NCBI GenBank assembly: GCA_020310875.1
Contig: CM035432.1
Coordinates: forward strand, 92,627,018-92,691,017
Direction of reading: 5' to 3'
Length of the DNA stretch: 64,000 bases
Source of the DNA: Ceratopteris richardii
Taxonomy: Eukaryota > Streptophyta > Polypodiopsida > Polypodiales > Pteridaceae
Part shown: piece after piece, positions 7,650-17,095 of the stretch
How positions within the stretch are numbered: the stretch's first letter is position 1
Layout: each line of letters begins with the position of its first letter
The notes under the pieces: generated by a model
Databases searched by the model: none
Told to the model about the DNA's origin: nothing
What the model saw: only the letters and a program-made list of their open reading frames with translations
Translations under genes and position numbers: made by a program

Positions 7650-10600
7650 TCATCTTGTATTACAAGGCTTGTTGACTAGGTACAATAGGGCTTGATGATC
7701 AATGAAGAATTTGAATTTGTTTGCCAACAGGTAATGTCTGAACTTTTTGACTACATACACCATCCCTAGGCCTTCTCTCTCCGTGGTGGTATAATTGCGT
7801 TCTGCTTGATTTAATTGTCTACTAGCATAGGCTATAGGGTGGTCTAGATTTCCTGTATCTGCAGGTTGAGCTAAGATGCAACCAATGGCAAACTTGGAAG
7901 CATCCACATGAATGTGAAATGGCTTATTCCAGTTGGGTACTCGAAGGATTGGTGTTGAACTCAATCGACTCTTAAGCTCCGTAAAGGCTTTCTCGCATTC
8001 TTCGGTCCAATTAAATTGAGTCAATAATGCATAGAGAGGTCTAGCAATTATGGCGTACATATGTATAAATCTTTGATAGTATCCACAATGTCCCATAAAC
8101 GTTTGAACTTCCTTAGCCGTCTTTGGTCTTGGTAAATCTAGAATTACTTTGATTTTGTCTTCATCAATTGAGATTCCATTTTTAGAGACAATATGTCCTA
8201 ATATTTTCCCTTGTCTAACCATGAAGACACATTTTTCTGGGTTAAGGCATACTCGATACTGTCGACATTTAGCAAAGATCTTTTCTAGCTCGGGGATATG
8301 TTCTGATCGTATAGCTGAATAAGTACAAAGATCATCCACGTAGACCTCCATACTTTTTCTTAGGAATTCTTTGAATACATGGCACATCAATCTTTGGAAG
8401 GTGGCTGGGGCATTAGTTAGACCAAAAGGCATGACTCTAAAGGCGTATACTCCCCATTCAGTTGCGAATGCTATTTTATGTTGGTCCTCAGGAGCAATAG
8501 CTACCTGATTATACCCTGAAAAGCCATCCAGAAAGCTATAGACTTCCTTTCCTGCCACTCTTTCCAAGAGATGATCTGTAATTGGTAATGGGTAACTATC
8601 CCTTATGGTCGCGGCATTTACTTTCTTCAAATTGATGCACACTCTTAACTTTCCATCCTTTTTCGGTACAAACACCAAAGGTGACACCCATTCCGTGTGC
8701 TCAATCTCGTATATGAATCCAGCATCTAACAATTTGTCTATCTCTTCCTTTATCTTTGCTGAATACACATCATTGTATGTATATGGTCTTTGTTTAGAAG
8801 GTTTGGCTTCGGATGTCATGGGAATTCTATGGGCACAAATAGATGGATCTACTCCTTTCAAGTCCTTATAGGTCCACGCAAAAACATCCCGATATTCTCT
8901 TATGAGGCGTATTAACTCTTGTTCTTCCTCTATGGAGACATCTTGTCCTATGAAAGTACATCGTTCTTCTCCTTCTTCTAACGTTACTACTATCTTCTTG
9001 GTTTGTTCTTTATTGTCATATGCTATTCCCGGCTGTGCCTCTCTTTTAGGCATTTGAATAGCAATTTTTCTCTCTTCTACTTCATATTTCTTGAAGTGAG
9101 CGGGCACTTCAAACTGATCTTGTGGCTTGTTTTCTTCATTCTCTGGCTCTTTATCTAACTCCAGCTCTTCTTTCTGTGTAGGCTCCTGGTTGTTTTCATT
9201 AGCTGTGGTGCTTATTTTTTGATTTTCCTCCTCAGGTTCCATTGGTTCTGGTTCCATCTCAATGCTCTCATAGTCCTCCTTCCATTCTTTCTCTATCACT
9301 TCTCCTTCTTCAGCCTCCTGAAGAACTACTACATATAGACTAACATCATATCCGTCCTCATCAATACATTCATTCATAGTTATCACTTCTTTGTTCACGC
9401 ATACATCGAGGGTCGCTAAAATCTCCATCCAGCCATGAGGTTCGAACTCTTCATCTAAAAAGACTTGAGGCATGTAAGCTAGATCTTGTATAGACCTAGC
9501 TACTCCTTGCCCTTGCTGCCATCCCTTTCTCCTATCCTCTTCCTTTTTGGCAGTTTGGCATATCCATAGATGAGTGTCCTCGTTCATCCAAGATTGGTCA
9601 CTTGAACTTATGATGTGAATTGAATGATCATCTTCCTCCTTGTGAATTTGATTCCATTGTAAGGGAGGAACATCTTGATATGTATAAGTGTGGAGATTTA
9701 TTCTTGTGGTGGTTCCTTCATGTTGTAGGTATACTGCATCTTTTCTCCAATCTTGCACAACCTTTAACTGTCTCATGAAAGGTCTTCCAAGTATCATTTC
9801 ATAGTTGCTCGCCCTTTCAAATTGACAAATTGCTAAGGTGTGTTCAAATTCAACTCTGCAGGTGGTAAATACTACTCGTTCCAATAATCCCAAGGGTCTT
9901 TCTGTGTGTCCATCAGCCATTTGTATTTTCATTCGCATTGGTCTTAAAGCTGGTTTTCCCCATTTCTCCCAGATTTCTCTGGTAGCAATGCCTACACCAG
10001 CTCCTGAATCTAAGATGGCTTTGGTGGTATAACCCCTAAAAGTAATTGGAAGGCAGGTGTTTCCTTCATCTCCCTCACTAAAATCTCCTACTTTATCCAC
10101 TGGGATCTTCATAGTATTTACTTCATCAGACATCTCTTTTTCTCTAGCCTTGACCTCCAATTGACTGATCAATTTCTCCTTCAAATGTGGTTTAACCTTC
10201 AACAATTCCTCTAATGTTAGTGTACAAGGGATTTTTACTTTTTTAAGGTGTTGTATGATGTCCGATGTTTGGACTGATGGGTTCAGTTCTTTTTTCCTTA
10301 TTGAGGGGATGCAATACAATTCAAAATTATGTTCGTACTCCCCTGTGTAATTGGGCAATTCCTTTACTCCCTCATCTCCTTTGTCACTAGGATCCATTGG
10401 TAAAATTTCTTCTGAATTTAATTCAGGTATGGAATCCTCTATTTCCTCTTCCGCTTCTATCTCTTCAAAGGGTGGTTCAATTCCTTCTACTTTCTTCCAT
10501 CTGTCCTCTTGGACTCTAGCCCACAAATCTTTAGGCCATTCTCCTTCCACTTCGAGAACAATAGATCCTTCCCTTTTTTCCTCACAATAATTGCCATGCT

Positions 10601-11231
10601 GCGTCTTACTTACTTCAGGTTTTTCGTGGTCATTGGTGATGATGCATTCCTGGAATTCTTTTTCAGGAATTCGGGTCTTGGGTAATGGCCATGCAGGTTT
10701 CTCTAGGGTCTGTTGAGCAACTTCTATTAATTTTTTGCAGATCTCCGACCTATCTTTCTCTAAGTCTCCTCTAGGGTATTCTCTTTCATGTTGTTCGATT
10801 GTCGGTCCGGCTCTTATTCGTGCCTTGTATGCCTGAATCCACATAGCTAATTCTTCAGGCATGGGATCTGCTAACACTGATCCTACCTCTTCTTTTTTGT
10901 ACTTTTCATTTTTATTTTCTTCTTCATTTTCCTCTTTTGGGTTTTGTTTGCTCTTCTCATTTTCCTTCTTCTGTAGTAGCTTCTTTTCTTTTATTCTATC
11001 TCTACGGTTCTTCCATCTTTGGGTTCTTTTACTTACAACACTTTTTTCACGCTCTTCCGAGTCTTCCACTCTCTGTGGTGTGGGTGTATTCATTTCTGGG
11101 CTACTTTGATCGTGTTTTTCAGGTTTTTCTAGGGTCTCTCTAACTTTGGCTCTTGTTATTGCCTTCAATGGTACAGTATATTCCTTATCGCTCCCTGATG
11201 ACTCGATTACTTCTATCACATTGATTTGCAC
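7650..11231 (-). CDS. Protease-reverse transcriptase-RNase H ORF of element 1
   Basis: A 1193-residue ORF. Residues 1-390 are a charged Lys/Glu-rich leader. The retropepsin DSGA lies near 407 with its ILGRPFM partner block near 475. A long acidic linker spans ~500-720. RT spans ~760-1060, with PKKDGKLRVCINLKKVN, SFLDGFSGYNQVAIAPEDQ and the catalytic YVDD at ~964. RNase H begins with HVDASKFAIG near 1104 and reaches TEREGLGMVYVVKKFRHYLL. The protein copies the element RNA into cDNA inside the virus-like particle. Domain order and RT motifs place it in Gypsy, on the non-chromovirus (Athila/Tat-like) side. The ~200-residue acidic linker between protease and RT is unusually long. Confidence 0.93.
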   Translation of the reverse strand: MQINVIEVIESSGSDKEYTVPLKAITRAKVRETLEKPEKHDQSSPEMNTPTPQRVEDSEEREKSVVSKRTQRWKNRRDRIKEKKLLQKKENEKSKQNPKEENEEENKNEKYKKEEVGSVLADPMPEELAMWIQAYKARIRAGPTIEQHEREYPRGDLEKDRSEICKKLIEVAQQTLEKPAWPLPKTRIPEKEFQECIITNDHEKPEVSKTQHGNYCEEKREGSIVLEVEGEWPKDLWARVQEDRWKKVEGIEPPFEEIEAEEEIEDSIPELNSEEILPMDPSDKGDEGVKELPNYTGEYEHNFELYCIPSIRKKELNPSVQTSDIIQHLKKVKIPCTLTLEELLKVKPHLKEKLISQLEVKAREKEMSDEVNTMKIPVDKVGDFSEGDEGNTCLPITFRGYTTKAILDSGAGVGIATREIWEKWGKPALRPMRMKIQMADGHTERPLGLLERVVFTTCRVEFEHTLAICQFERASNYEMILGRPFMRQLKVVQDWRKDAVYLQHEGTTTRINLHTYTYQDVPPLQWNQIHKEEDDHSIHIISSSDQSWMNEDTHLWICQTAKKEEDRRKGWQQGQGVARSIQDLAYMPQVFLDEEFEPHGWMEILATLDVCVNKEVITMNECIDEDGYDVSLYVVVLQEAEEGEVIEKEWKEDYESIEMEPEPMEPEEENQKISTTANENNQEPTQKEELELDKEPENEENKPQDQFEVPAHFKKYEVEERKIAIQMPKREAQPGIAYDNKEQTKKIVVTLEEGEERCTFIGQDVSIEEEQELIRLIREYRDVFAWTYKDLKGVDPSICAHRIPMTSEAKPSKQRPYTYNDVYSAKIKEEIDKLLDAGFIYEIEHTEWVSPLVFVPKKDGKLRVCINLKKVNAATIRDSYPLPITDHLLERVAGKEVYSFLDGFSGYNQVAIAPEDQHKIAFATEWGVYAFRVMPFGLTNAPATFQRLMCHVFKEFLRKSMEVYVDDLCTYSAIRSEHIPELEKIFAKCRQYRVCLNPEKCVFMVRQGKILGHIVSKNGISIDEDKIKVILDLPRPKTAKEVQTFMGHCGYYQRFIHMYAIIARPLYALLTQFNWTEECEKAFTELKSRLSSTPILRVPNWNKPFHIHVDASKFAIGCILAQPADTGNLDHPIAYASRQLNQAERNYTTTEREGLGMVYVVKKFRHYLLANKFKFFIDHQALLYLVNKPCNTR

Positions 11232-11535
11232 GTTGGATGTAACCTTGTTGGGATTCTTGGGGCAATCTCTGAAAAGGTGTTCCTTACCACAATCACTACA
11301 GTAGCCTTCCTAGATGCGTTGTGGGGGTGGTGGGTTTGGCAATGTACATTCTCTGATATAGTGATCACCTCCACATCTATAGCATGGTCCTCTGGGTACA
11401 GGCGGTCTGTTCATGGGTCGGGGTGGTATGGTTGCTCTAGGAGCTGTGTACATTAATGACACATAGTCCTGCTCATATCCGTATCTGATACTTCCATGCC
11501 ATAGGCATATGGTTCATACAGTTGTCCATATTCCA
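11232..11535 (-). other. Gag-pol junction of element 1 with two CCHC zinc knuckles
   Basis: The minus strand reads two knuckles in series, CYRCGGDHYIREC and CSDCGKEHLFRDC (both C-x2-C-x4-H-x4-C), separated by a proline-rich stretch. They are the nucleocapsid part of gag. The same pair is preserved in the element 4 scrap at about 21.6-21.75 kb. They would bind genomic RNA during packaging. Confidence 0.8.
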
Positions 11536-13017
11536 TCATTGAGCTTTCATAATTGGGATATGTTCTTTGACTAGGTCATAAAACGAGTCATATGGTTCAT
11601 TACTAGTCAAAGGTGTGGCTGGGACTATTGCTCTCTCTAGGTTTTCTTCAGGTTGAGCAATCTTGACTGGGACAACATTCTGAGGATGGGGCGGTTGTTG
11701 TCCTAGTACTGGTTGTGGTTGGGTGTATCCTTGATACACATATGGTCGTGGCACTGGTGTCTGCTGCTGATAAGTGGGATATCTAAAGGCTTCACCTCCT
11801 TGATCTCTTTGAGGGTATCCATAAGGTCTCATGTATGGCTGTGCTGATCTCGCTTGCCTATTGTAAGGGCAATTTTCTGTACTATGATTTGTATATTTTT
11901 GTTCTATACTGCAATATTGTAGCGGTCCTCGGACAATGGGTCTATTATAAGCATAAGCAGGTAGTGGGACTACTCCCCTAGTACACAAGTGAGAAGGATG
12001 ATCACCTCCGCACTGCATACATCTTCTGAGCATAGGCACTCTCATAGGGTTATTGGGGTAGTTTCTCTGTCCTTGAATGTTCAACTTCTTTGCTACCAAA
12101 TCGGCTATTTCCTCTACATTGTTTTTAGGGATTGATGTGCTACTGGCCGAATCTTCACTTTTCAAACTACCTTGAGGTATTTTCAAATCTTCTGCTAGGT
12201 TGTCTTCCAGGTCTATACATTCCTTCATGCATTCTTGCAAAGTCTGAACTCTCTTTACATATACCAATGATCTCAAAGATCCGTTCAACAATCCTTCCAA
12301 AAATAATGACACCATTTTATTTTGAGTAGGTCTCTCTTCTACTGGGCATCTGTCCACATACTGCTTGAATCTTCTTGCAGCCAATCTCACTGATTCGGTA
12401 GGGGCTTGTTTAAAGCTATGAATCAATGATGAAGAATTGTTTTTAATTCCTGATTTAGTGAATTCCTCAATCATTTCTTGATAGACTTGTTCCATGTTTT
12501 GGAAATTATTAGGGTCCAATGGCTGGAACCATGCTAAGGCGGTGTCTGACAATGTGAGACCAAAGGACTCATATTGAATCAAGAAGTCTTCTACCTGTTT
12601 GGCTCTGATTACTTGTTTGAATTCAGCTATATGATTGTAAGGTTCACTCGAGCCATCATAATGATTTCTCATGCATTTGGCAACTTGGATTGGCCTTAAT
12701 CTTCTTCTTGCTTCGGGCGGTCTAGGCATCACTGGGAAAATTGGTCTTCCTATTGGTATGCCTGGTCCTCTTACTACCGGCGGTCTGACTGGAGCAGGAA
12801 TTCCATGTCTTGGGTCAATAGTTGGTTGGGGTCGGTAATTAGTGTTATTTGCAGGCATTGCAAACTGCACATGTGGTCTGATTGGGATTTGAGTTTGTTG
12901 TGTTTGTTGTGTTTGGCCCGATTGCTGATATGAATCATTCTGGGATGTTCCAAGTGGGTTTCTTGAAGTAGTGGCTTGGTCCCTAGGGGGAAACACTGGA
13001 ATATTCTGATATTTCAA
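11536..13017 (-). CDS. Gag capsid of element 1
   Basis: A 493-residue ORF. The N-terminal ~110 residues are Pro/Gln/Arg-rich. Residues ~165-260 match the retrotransposon gag (capsid) pattern, including MIEEFTKSGIKNNSSS, SVRLAARRFKQYV and FLEGLLNGSLRSLV. A knuckle CMQCGGDHPSHLC lies near 333-345, followed by a second imperfect Cys/His cluster (YCSIEQKYTNHSTENC). The C-terminus is Tyr/Pro/Gln-rich. Gag forms the virus-like particle and binds RNA. With the two knuckles downstream, this family has at least three CCHC motifs, more than most Gypsy elements. Confidence 0.87.
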   Translation of the reverse strand: MKYQNIPVFPPRDQATTSRNPLGTSQNDSYQQSGQTQQTQQTQIPIRPHVQFAMPANNTNYRPQPTIDPRHGIPAPVRPPVVRGPGIPIGRPIFPVMPRPPEARRRLRPIQVAKCMRNHYDGSSEPYNHIAEFKQVIRAKQVEDFLIQYESFGLTLSDTALAWFQPLDPNNFQNMEQVYQEMIEEFTKSGIKNNSSSLIHSFKQAPTESVRLAARRFKQYVDRCPVEERPTQNKMVSLFLEGLLNGSLRSLVYVKRVQTLQECMKECIDLEDNLAEDLKIPQGSLKSEDSASSTSIPKNNVEEIADLVAKKLNIQGQRNYPNNPMRVPMLRRCMQCGGDHPSHLCTRGVVPLPAYAYNRPIVRGPLQYCSIEQKYTNHSTENCPYNRQARSAQPYMRPYGYPQRDQGGEAFRYPTYQQQTPVPRPYVYQGYTQPQPVLGQQPPHPQNVVPVKIAQPEENLERAIVPATPLTSNEPYDSFYDLVKEHIPIMKAQ

Positions 13018-13101
13018 CTCAGCTCTTTCTAATTCTGTTAAGGGCCAATATCTTCTCAGGTTCTTATCCAGATATGTGATGATGGTGGGGAAATCAGGAT
13101 C

Positions 13102-13761
13102 CTATAACTCATAGATGGTAACTGGATTAGGAGGAGCTTCCCATATCGAAGAATGTGCTCTAAGAAGATGCTCTATCCCATTGATCAAATACACATCCAT
13201 TAGGGAGTCGTCTTGGGGAATCAAGTCTCCCCTCCATATCCTAGCTACATCAGATCTCCCTCTAGGTGTAGTTACTTGCTCTTCATTCCCACCTCCATTT
13301 AAGTTTGAAGCATTATTTTCTTCACCATGTTCATTAATGTTTTCCGGGTGCTCCGTGACAACATATTGGATATCTCTTTTGTCCATGTAAAAACCTCCTA
13401 CATACTTGACTGCTGGTCTAGGCACTATGTAAGCCTCTGACGCTTTCTTTAACCTAGCCACTGATCTGTTTAGACCATCCAAATAAATAGGGATCTCATT
13501 TTGGTTGGTGTTCACATACTCCAAGGAGGTCCTGTACTCTCCCTCAATGATCAACATCGTGCCAATCATGGGTACTGTGTTCTGCATATCCTCCGAAGCC
13601 ATGGGAATTTCGTCCTCTGACTCACTGGAGGTCTCTGAATAATGTGAACGGTTACTTTGCTCTGCTACACTACCTACAGAAGAGATTACACTTCTTCGGC
13701 TTCCTAGGGTTCTTCCGGATCTCAGGTTCATCCACCTAACAACTCTGATCAGCCCTTGCAA
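13102..13761 (-). CDS. N-terminal gag-region ORF of element 1
   Basis: A 219-residue ORF between leader and capsid ORF. Its start MNLRSGR resembles the LRSGR-type openings of plant Gypsy gags. The block EYRTSLEYVNTNQNEIPIY and MDKRDIQYVVTEHPENINEHG is matched in element 2 (39155-39405, GPYKTQLEYIRTNQ and MYVVT), so it is a conserved part of the family. No enzymatic motif is present. It is probably the matrix-like N-terminus of gag; whether it is made separately is not visible. Confidence 0.7.
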   Translation of the reverse strand: MQGLIRVVRWMNLRSGRTLGSRRSVISSVGSVAEQSNRSHYSETSSESEDEIPMASEDMQNTVPMIGTMLIIEGEYRTSLEYVNTNQNEIPIYLDGLNRSVARLKKASEAYIVPRPAVKYVGGFYMDKRDIQYVVTEHPENINEHGEENNASNLNGGGNEEQVTTPRGRSDVARIWRGDLIPQDDSLMDVYLINGIEHLLRAHSSIWEAPPNPVTIYEL

Positions 13762-13859
13762 CCCTCTAGCCTCAGGGATTCTTCACTAAAGGTCAGAATT
13801 TCTAGAAGACTTTGGCTAGGAAATGACTGAAAAAGAATTTTTTCCAGATCACGATATTT

Positions 13860-14780
13860 GACTCCCAAAATCCACGATACACGATCTCTATCTCAAAATG
13901 ATACATGATACCTGATGAAAAACGATACTTGATGGGGAACGATACTTGATACTCGGGAGAAAATGATACACGATACTTCCCCTAAACGATACACGACCTT
14001 TTGAAGTGGAAACGATCGACGATACCTGAACAACACGATACGCGATCTTTGGTAAGTATCATGATCTCTGAGAAGCGATACACGATACTTAAACCAAACG
14101 ATACACGATCTTTGAACCAAACGATCGACGATACCTGAACAAAACGATACGCGATCTTTGGTAAGTATCGCGATCTCTGAGAAGCGATACACGATACTTA
14201 AGCCAAACGATACACGATCTTTGATCTAGACGATACACGATCTACGATCTTTGGCCAAAACAATACACGATCTCTGGACGAAACGATCTCTAGCCCGAAA
14301 CGATCTCTGTCCAAGTATCGCGATCGGTATGAAACGATACACGATCGGAGGGAAATATCGCGATACTCAACCACAGGAGGTCACGATACTTGCTAAGTAT
14401 CGCGATACTCGACCGTGGGAGTAAACGATACTTGACCCTTTTTCAAAATTTTTGAGAGATTCTTTAGGGTTTAATTCAATACACTTGTTCTACTAGTCCT
14501 TCTACCCACCCCTCACTCTCTGTATCATTCAAAACACACTTTTTTCAACCCTGTAGGTCCTAAACGATACCTGATGCAGATTGTTTCATTCTGATATTGA
14601 CTTTTTGAGTGATGAAAAAGAACTAGCAATTGATTGGCTCACCTTTGATGCTCTTTCCCACTCTTCTAGCACCCTCTTTTGCTCCGCGTAGCTCCCAATA
14701 GCTTTGTTTCTCAGCCACGATACCCGACTGGAACTCTCACGATACTTGCTCAAGAACACAAGTAACTTGCAAAGTGATAC
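13860..14780. repeat. GTATCG/CGATAC motif array in element 1 leader
   Basis: The leader between primer-binding site and gag holds about 24 copies of CGATAC on the plus strand (GTATCG on the element's sense strand) plus many near variants (CGATC, GATAC). Within it a 109-bp unit beginning AACGATCGAC at 14011 is repeated at 14120. Inverted pairs such as AAGTATCGCGAT ... CGATACACGATACTT (about 14163-14199) could form hairpins in the RNA. No ORF explains it. Confidence 0.85.
14011..14228. repeat. 109-bp tandem repeat within the leader array
   Basis: Two near-identical 109-bp copies, 14011-14119 and 14120-14228, each holding five CGATAC motifs and one hairpin-prone GTATC...GATAC pair. This shows that the array grows by local duplication. 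Confidence 0.85.
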
Positions 14781-15045
14781 TTTTTGGGCTTTTATACTTG
14801 GGATTTTTCCTACTTCAAAAGAAGAACTCAACTAAAAAAAAGACTGAACACTACTCTAGCTACCTACTCTACTCCCTCACTCTTCCTATTCTAGGCTAAC
14901 AACTCACTACACACACTCCAAGAATGAGAAGTAGCAAGTGCGGTTGAAAATGACTTACCAAAGAAGAGAAAATCACCACTCCTCCTCTTGCTTCAATGCA
15001 AAAAGCTACTTACCATCACACGAATGCCTCGGTTTGATTCGTCAC
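14781..15045. other. Remainder of element 1 leader, no gene seen
   Basis: Pyrimidine-rich leader sequence (ACTCTACTCCCTCACTC-like) between the motif array and the primer-binding site. I see no coding sequence. Confidence 0.5.
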
Positions 15046-15063
15046 TCCCCGGCAACGGCGCCA
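15046..15063 (-). promoter_or_regulatory. Primer-binding site of element 1, tRNA-Asp type
   Basis: The plus strand reads CCCCGGCAACGGCGCCA, the 3' end of plant tRNA-Asp including CCA. The element's sense strand is therefore complementary to that tRNA, and the site lies a few bases inside the 5' LTR. tRNA-Asp-type sites are known from Athila-like elements. Confidence 0.85.
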
Positions 15064-15070
15064 AAAAGTG

Positions 15071-15965
15071 TGTTGACCTAAGTACCAACTTAGGGACTTG
15101 CGGAGAAAGAGACTATACCTCAATCCCCTCTCAAGTGCATATAGTGGGGATACACGCTTTTAATTATCAATCCAAAGAGTATACAAACCTAGCCGAGTGT
15201 ATGAGGACATGCAATCATGTGATGATCAATGCAAGTGAACTACTCAAAGAGTGTAAACAAGGCAAAGACTCATCCAAACAAGCTTCAACTAATGGTCATG
15301 GTGTCACGATACTTGGTGCATCAGCCGTCAGTATTTTGGACTTTTCTCCCAGATCCGAGCTCCAAATATAGCGAATAGCATATGCATTTTGAAACTCTCG
15401 AGAAGACGCATCCAATGGCAGTCGTTTCACTCAATTCTGACGCTCCTACTTTAACTTATGAGCAAAATACTGAGTCACGGGAAATACCTTCCTACACTTC
15501 AGCACTTCCTACACTTCGCACACACCTTACCTACAGTAAATAAACACTTTCATGGATAGACAACACTCACAAGCACTTTTTTCAAGCAATACACATGCAT
15601 ACAAGCTCACAGAGAAGAAGATACAGAGTGAAGAAGACACAAATTCGAATTTCTGTGCTCTCTATTCTCACAATGGCAAAAAGTCCTTTACAAAGAGTCA
15701 CATTTGACTTATATACTTGTGCGCTAAAAATGGTCCTTTCACACAAGAGACCGGCACTTTATTTACTAAAAGACTAATTTCCTACTATTTTACATGGATA
15801 AATCTCTAATCTTCTGTGGGGATGCATCTAGAGGACTCCTCTAGTGCATTTACAACGGAAAATATATTACAAGAATGGTTATGATACAAAAATATGATGT
15901 CCAAATTGGAAAAATTTTGGGGCCCGTCTTTTTCTCTGCTTTGTGCTCTCTTTAGCTCTACAACA
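15071..15965 (-). repeat. 5' LTR of element 1 (895 bp)
   Basis: Bounded by TGTTG at 15071 and CAACA at 15965, which are mutual inverted termini. The outer 38 bases recur at 1-38. A TATA-like CTTATATA lies at 15708-15715, giving U3 of about 250 bp and R-U5 of about 600 bp. A hairpin-forming CTAGAGGA...TCCTCTAG lies near 15828-15850, upstream of the TATA box in element sense. Confidence 0.85.
15708..15715 (-). promoter_or_regulatory. Putative TATA box in element 1 LTR
   Basis: The minus strand reads TATATAAG within GTATATAAGTC, about 250 bp from the outer LTR edge, the usual distance for a plant LTR promoter. Confidence 0.6.
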
Positions 15966-15967
15966 CT

Positions 15968-17095
15968 AATTATCTATGGGTTGAGGCTGTATCTACAGCC
16001 ACTTACTTGATTAATAGGTTGCCTTCAAAATCCTTTGATGGGATGACTCCATACGAGGCTTGGAATGGAAGAAGACCTAGCTTAGATCATTATAAAATTT
16101 TTGGATGTATTGCTTTTGCTCATGTTCCTTCATAGGTTAGAGGCAAGATGGATCCAAAGGCACAAAGGTGTGTATTTATTGGATATGGAAACAATCAAAA
16201 GGGTTATAGGTTATAGAACCCTATCAACAAAGGATTCTTGGTAAGCAGAGATTTAGTTTTTGATGAGAACAATTCATGGTATGAAGATTCATGCAGGAAG
16301 GTCAAATTGACATATGACCTTGAAGAAGATATTCCAAAGCTTGGCAGAGAACATCAACCAAAGATTGAAGAACAAGATACTTCAAAAGATGATGAAGAAA
16401 TTCAGATGGAAAAAATCAAATCATGGAAGTCTAAAGGTAAAACAAAATTGCAGGAACTTGGACATGAGGCAGAATCATCACAACATGGCTTAAGAAGATC
16501 TATAAGGGAAAGAAAAAAACCAGAAAGGTATGGGTTTGACACCTCATTAGTAACTAAACATTCTATTTACATAGCACAGGACATGAATCAAGAGGAGCCA
16601 TCATCCTTTGAAGAGGTCAAAGCAAAATCAAAATGGAAGCATGCAATGAGGGAAGAGATTGAAGCACTTGAGGAAAACAACACTTGGGATTTGGTGCCCA
16701 AGACTTCATCTATAAAGGTAATAGGCTCAAGATGGGTCTATAAACTCAAGAAGAGTTCTGATGGTTCCATAAACATGTATAAGGCAAGGCTTGTAGCAAA
16801 AGGCTTTGCACAAACTCAGGGAATTGATTATGAGGAGACCTTCTCTCCTATGGCAAAGATGCCTACTATTAGGGTTTTGTTTAGTATTGCCTCTTCCAAG
16901 AATTGGAAGATACTTCAACTAGATGTAAAGAATGCATTCTTGAATGGTTGGATAACCGAAGAGGTATATATGGCACAACCACCTAGTTTTGAGAATCATG
17001 CTTATCCTGATTATGTGTGTAAACTTAACAAAGCATTGTATGGTCTGAAGCAAGCCCCAACAGCTTGGAATTTCATACTTCTTTCATTCTTGTAG
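15968..17095 (+). pseudogene. Copia B integrase C-terminus and RT N-terminus
   Basis: Integrase tail blocks (MTPYEAWNGRRPSLDHYKIF, MDPKAQRCVFIGYGNNQKGY) are followed by a charged linker and RT start ([83 protein letters not shown]). Order and motifs are those of Tnt1-like Copia elements. Confidence 0.85.

Larger units (their letters stand above)
1..15965 (-). mobile_element. Ty3/Gypsy LTR retrotransposon, element 1 (3' LTR mostly outside window)
   Basis: A large Gypsy element read on the minus strand. In element order the parts are: 5' LTR (15071-15965), tRNA-Asp-type primer-binding site, motif-rich leader, gag, two CCHC knuckles, protease-RT-RNase H, integrase, a second retropepsin-like region, three further ORFs, polypurine tract, and the inner 38 bp of the 3' LTR. 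The pol order PR-RT-RH-IN and the GPY/F-like integrase C-terminus identify Gypsy. No chromodomain is visible, so it lies outside the chromoviruses. At least 15.9 kb is present and roughly 16.8 kb is expected in full. It looks nearly whole, with perhaps four to six interruptions between long ORFs, some of which may be natural boundaries. It is probably young: long ORFs survive and the 38 comparable LTR bases differ at one position, too few to date it. It interrupts Copia B at 15966. Confidence 0.93.

Noticed and set aside
15046-15063. tRNA-Asp gene
   Set aside because: Only the 3' 17 nt of the tRNA sequence is present, next to an LTR. It is a primer-binding site.
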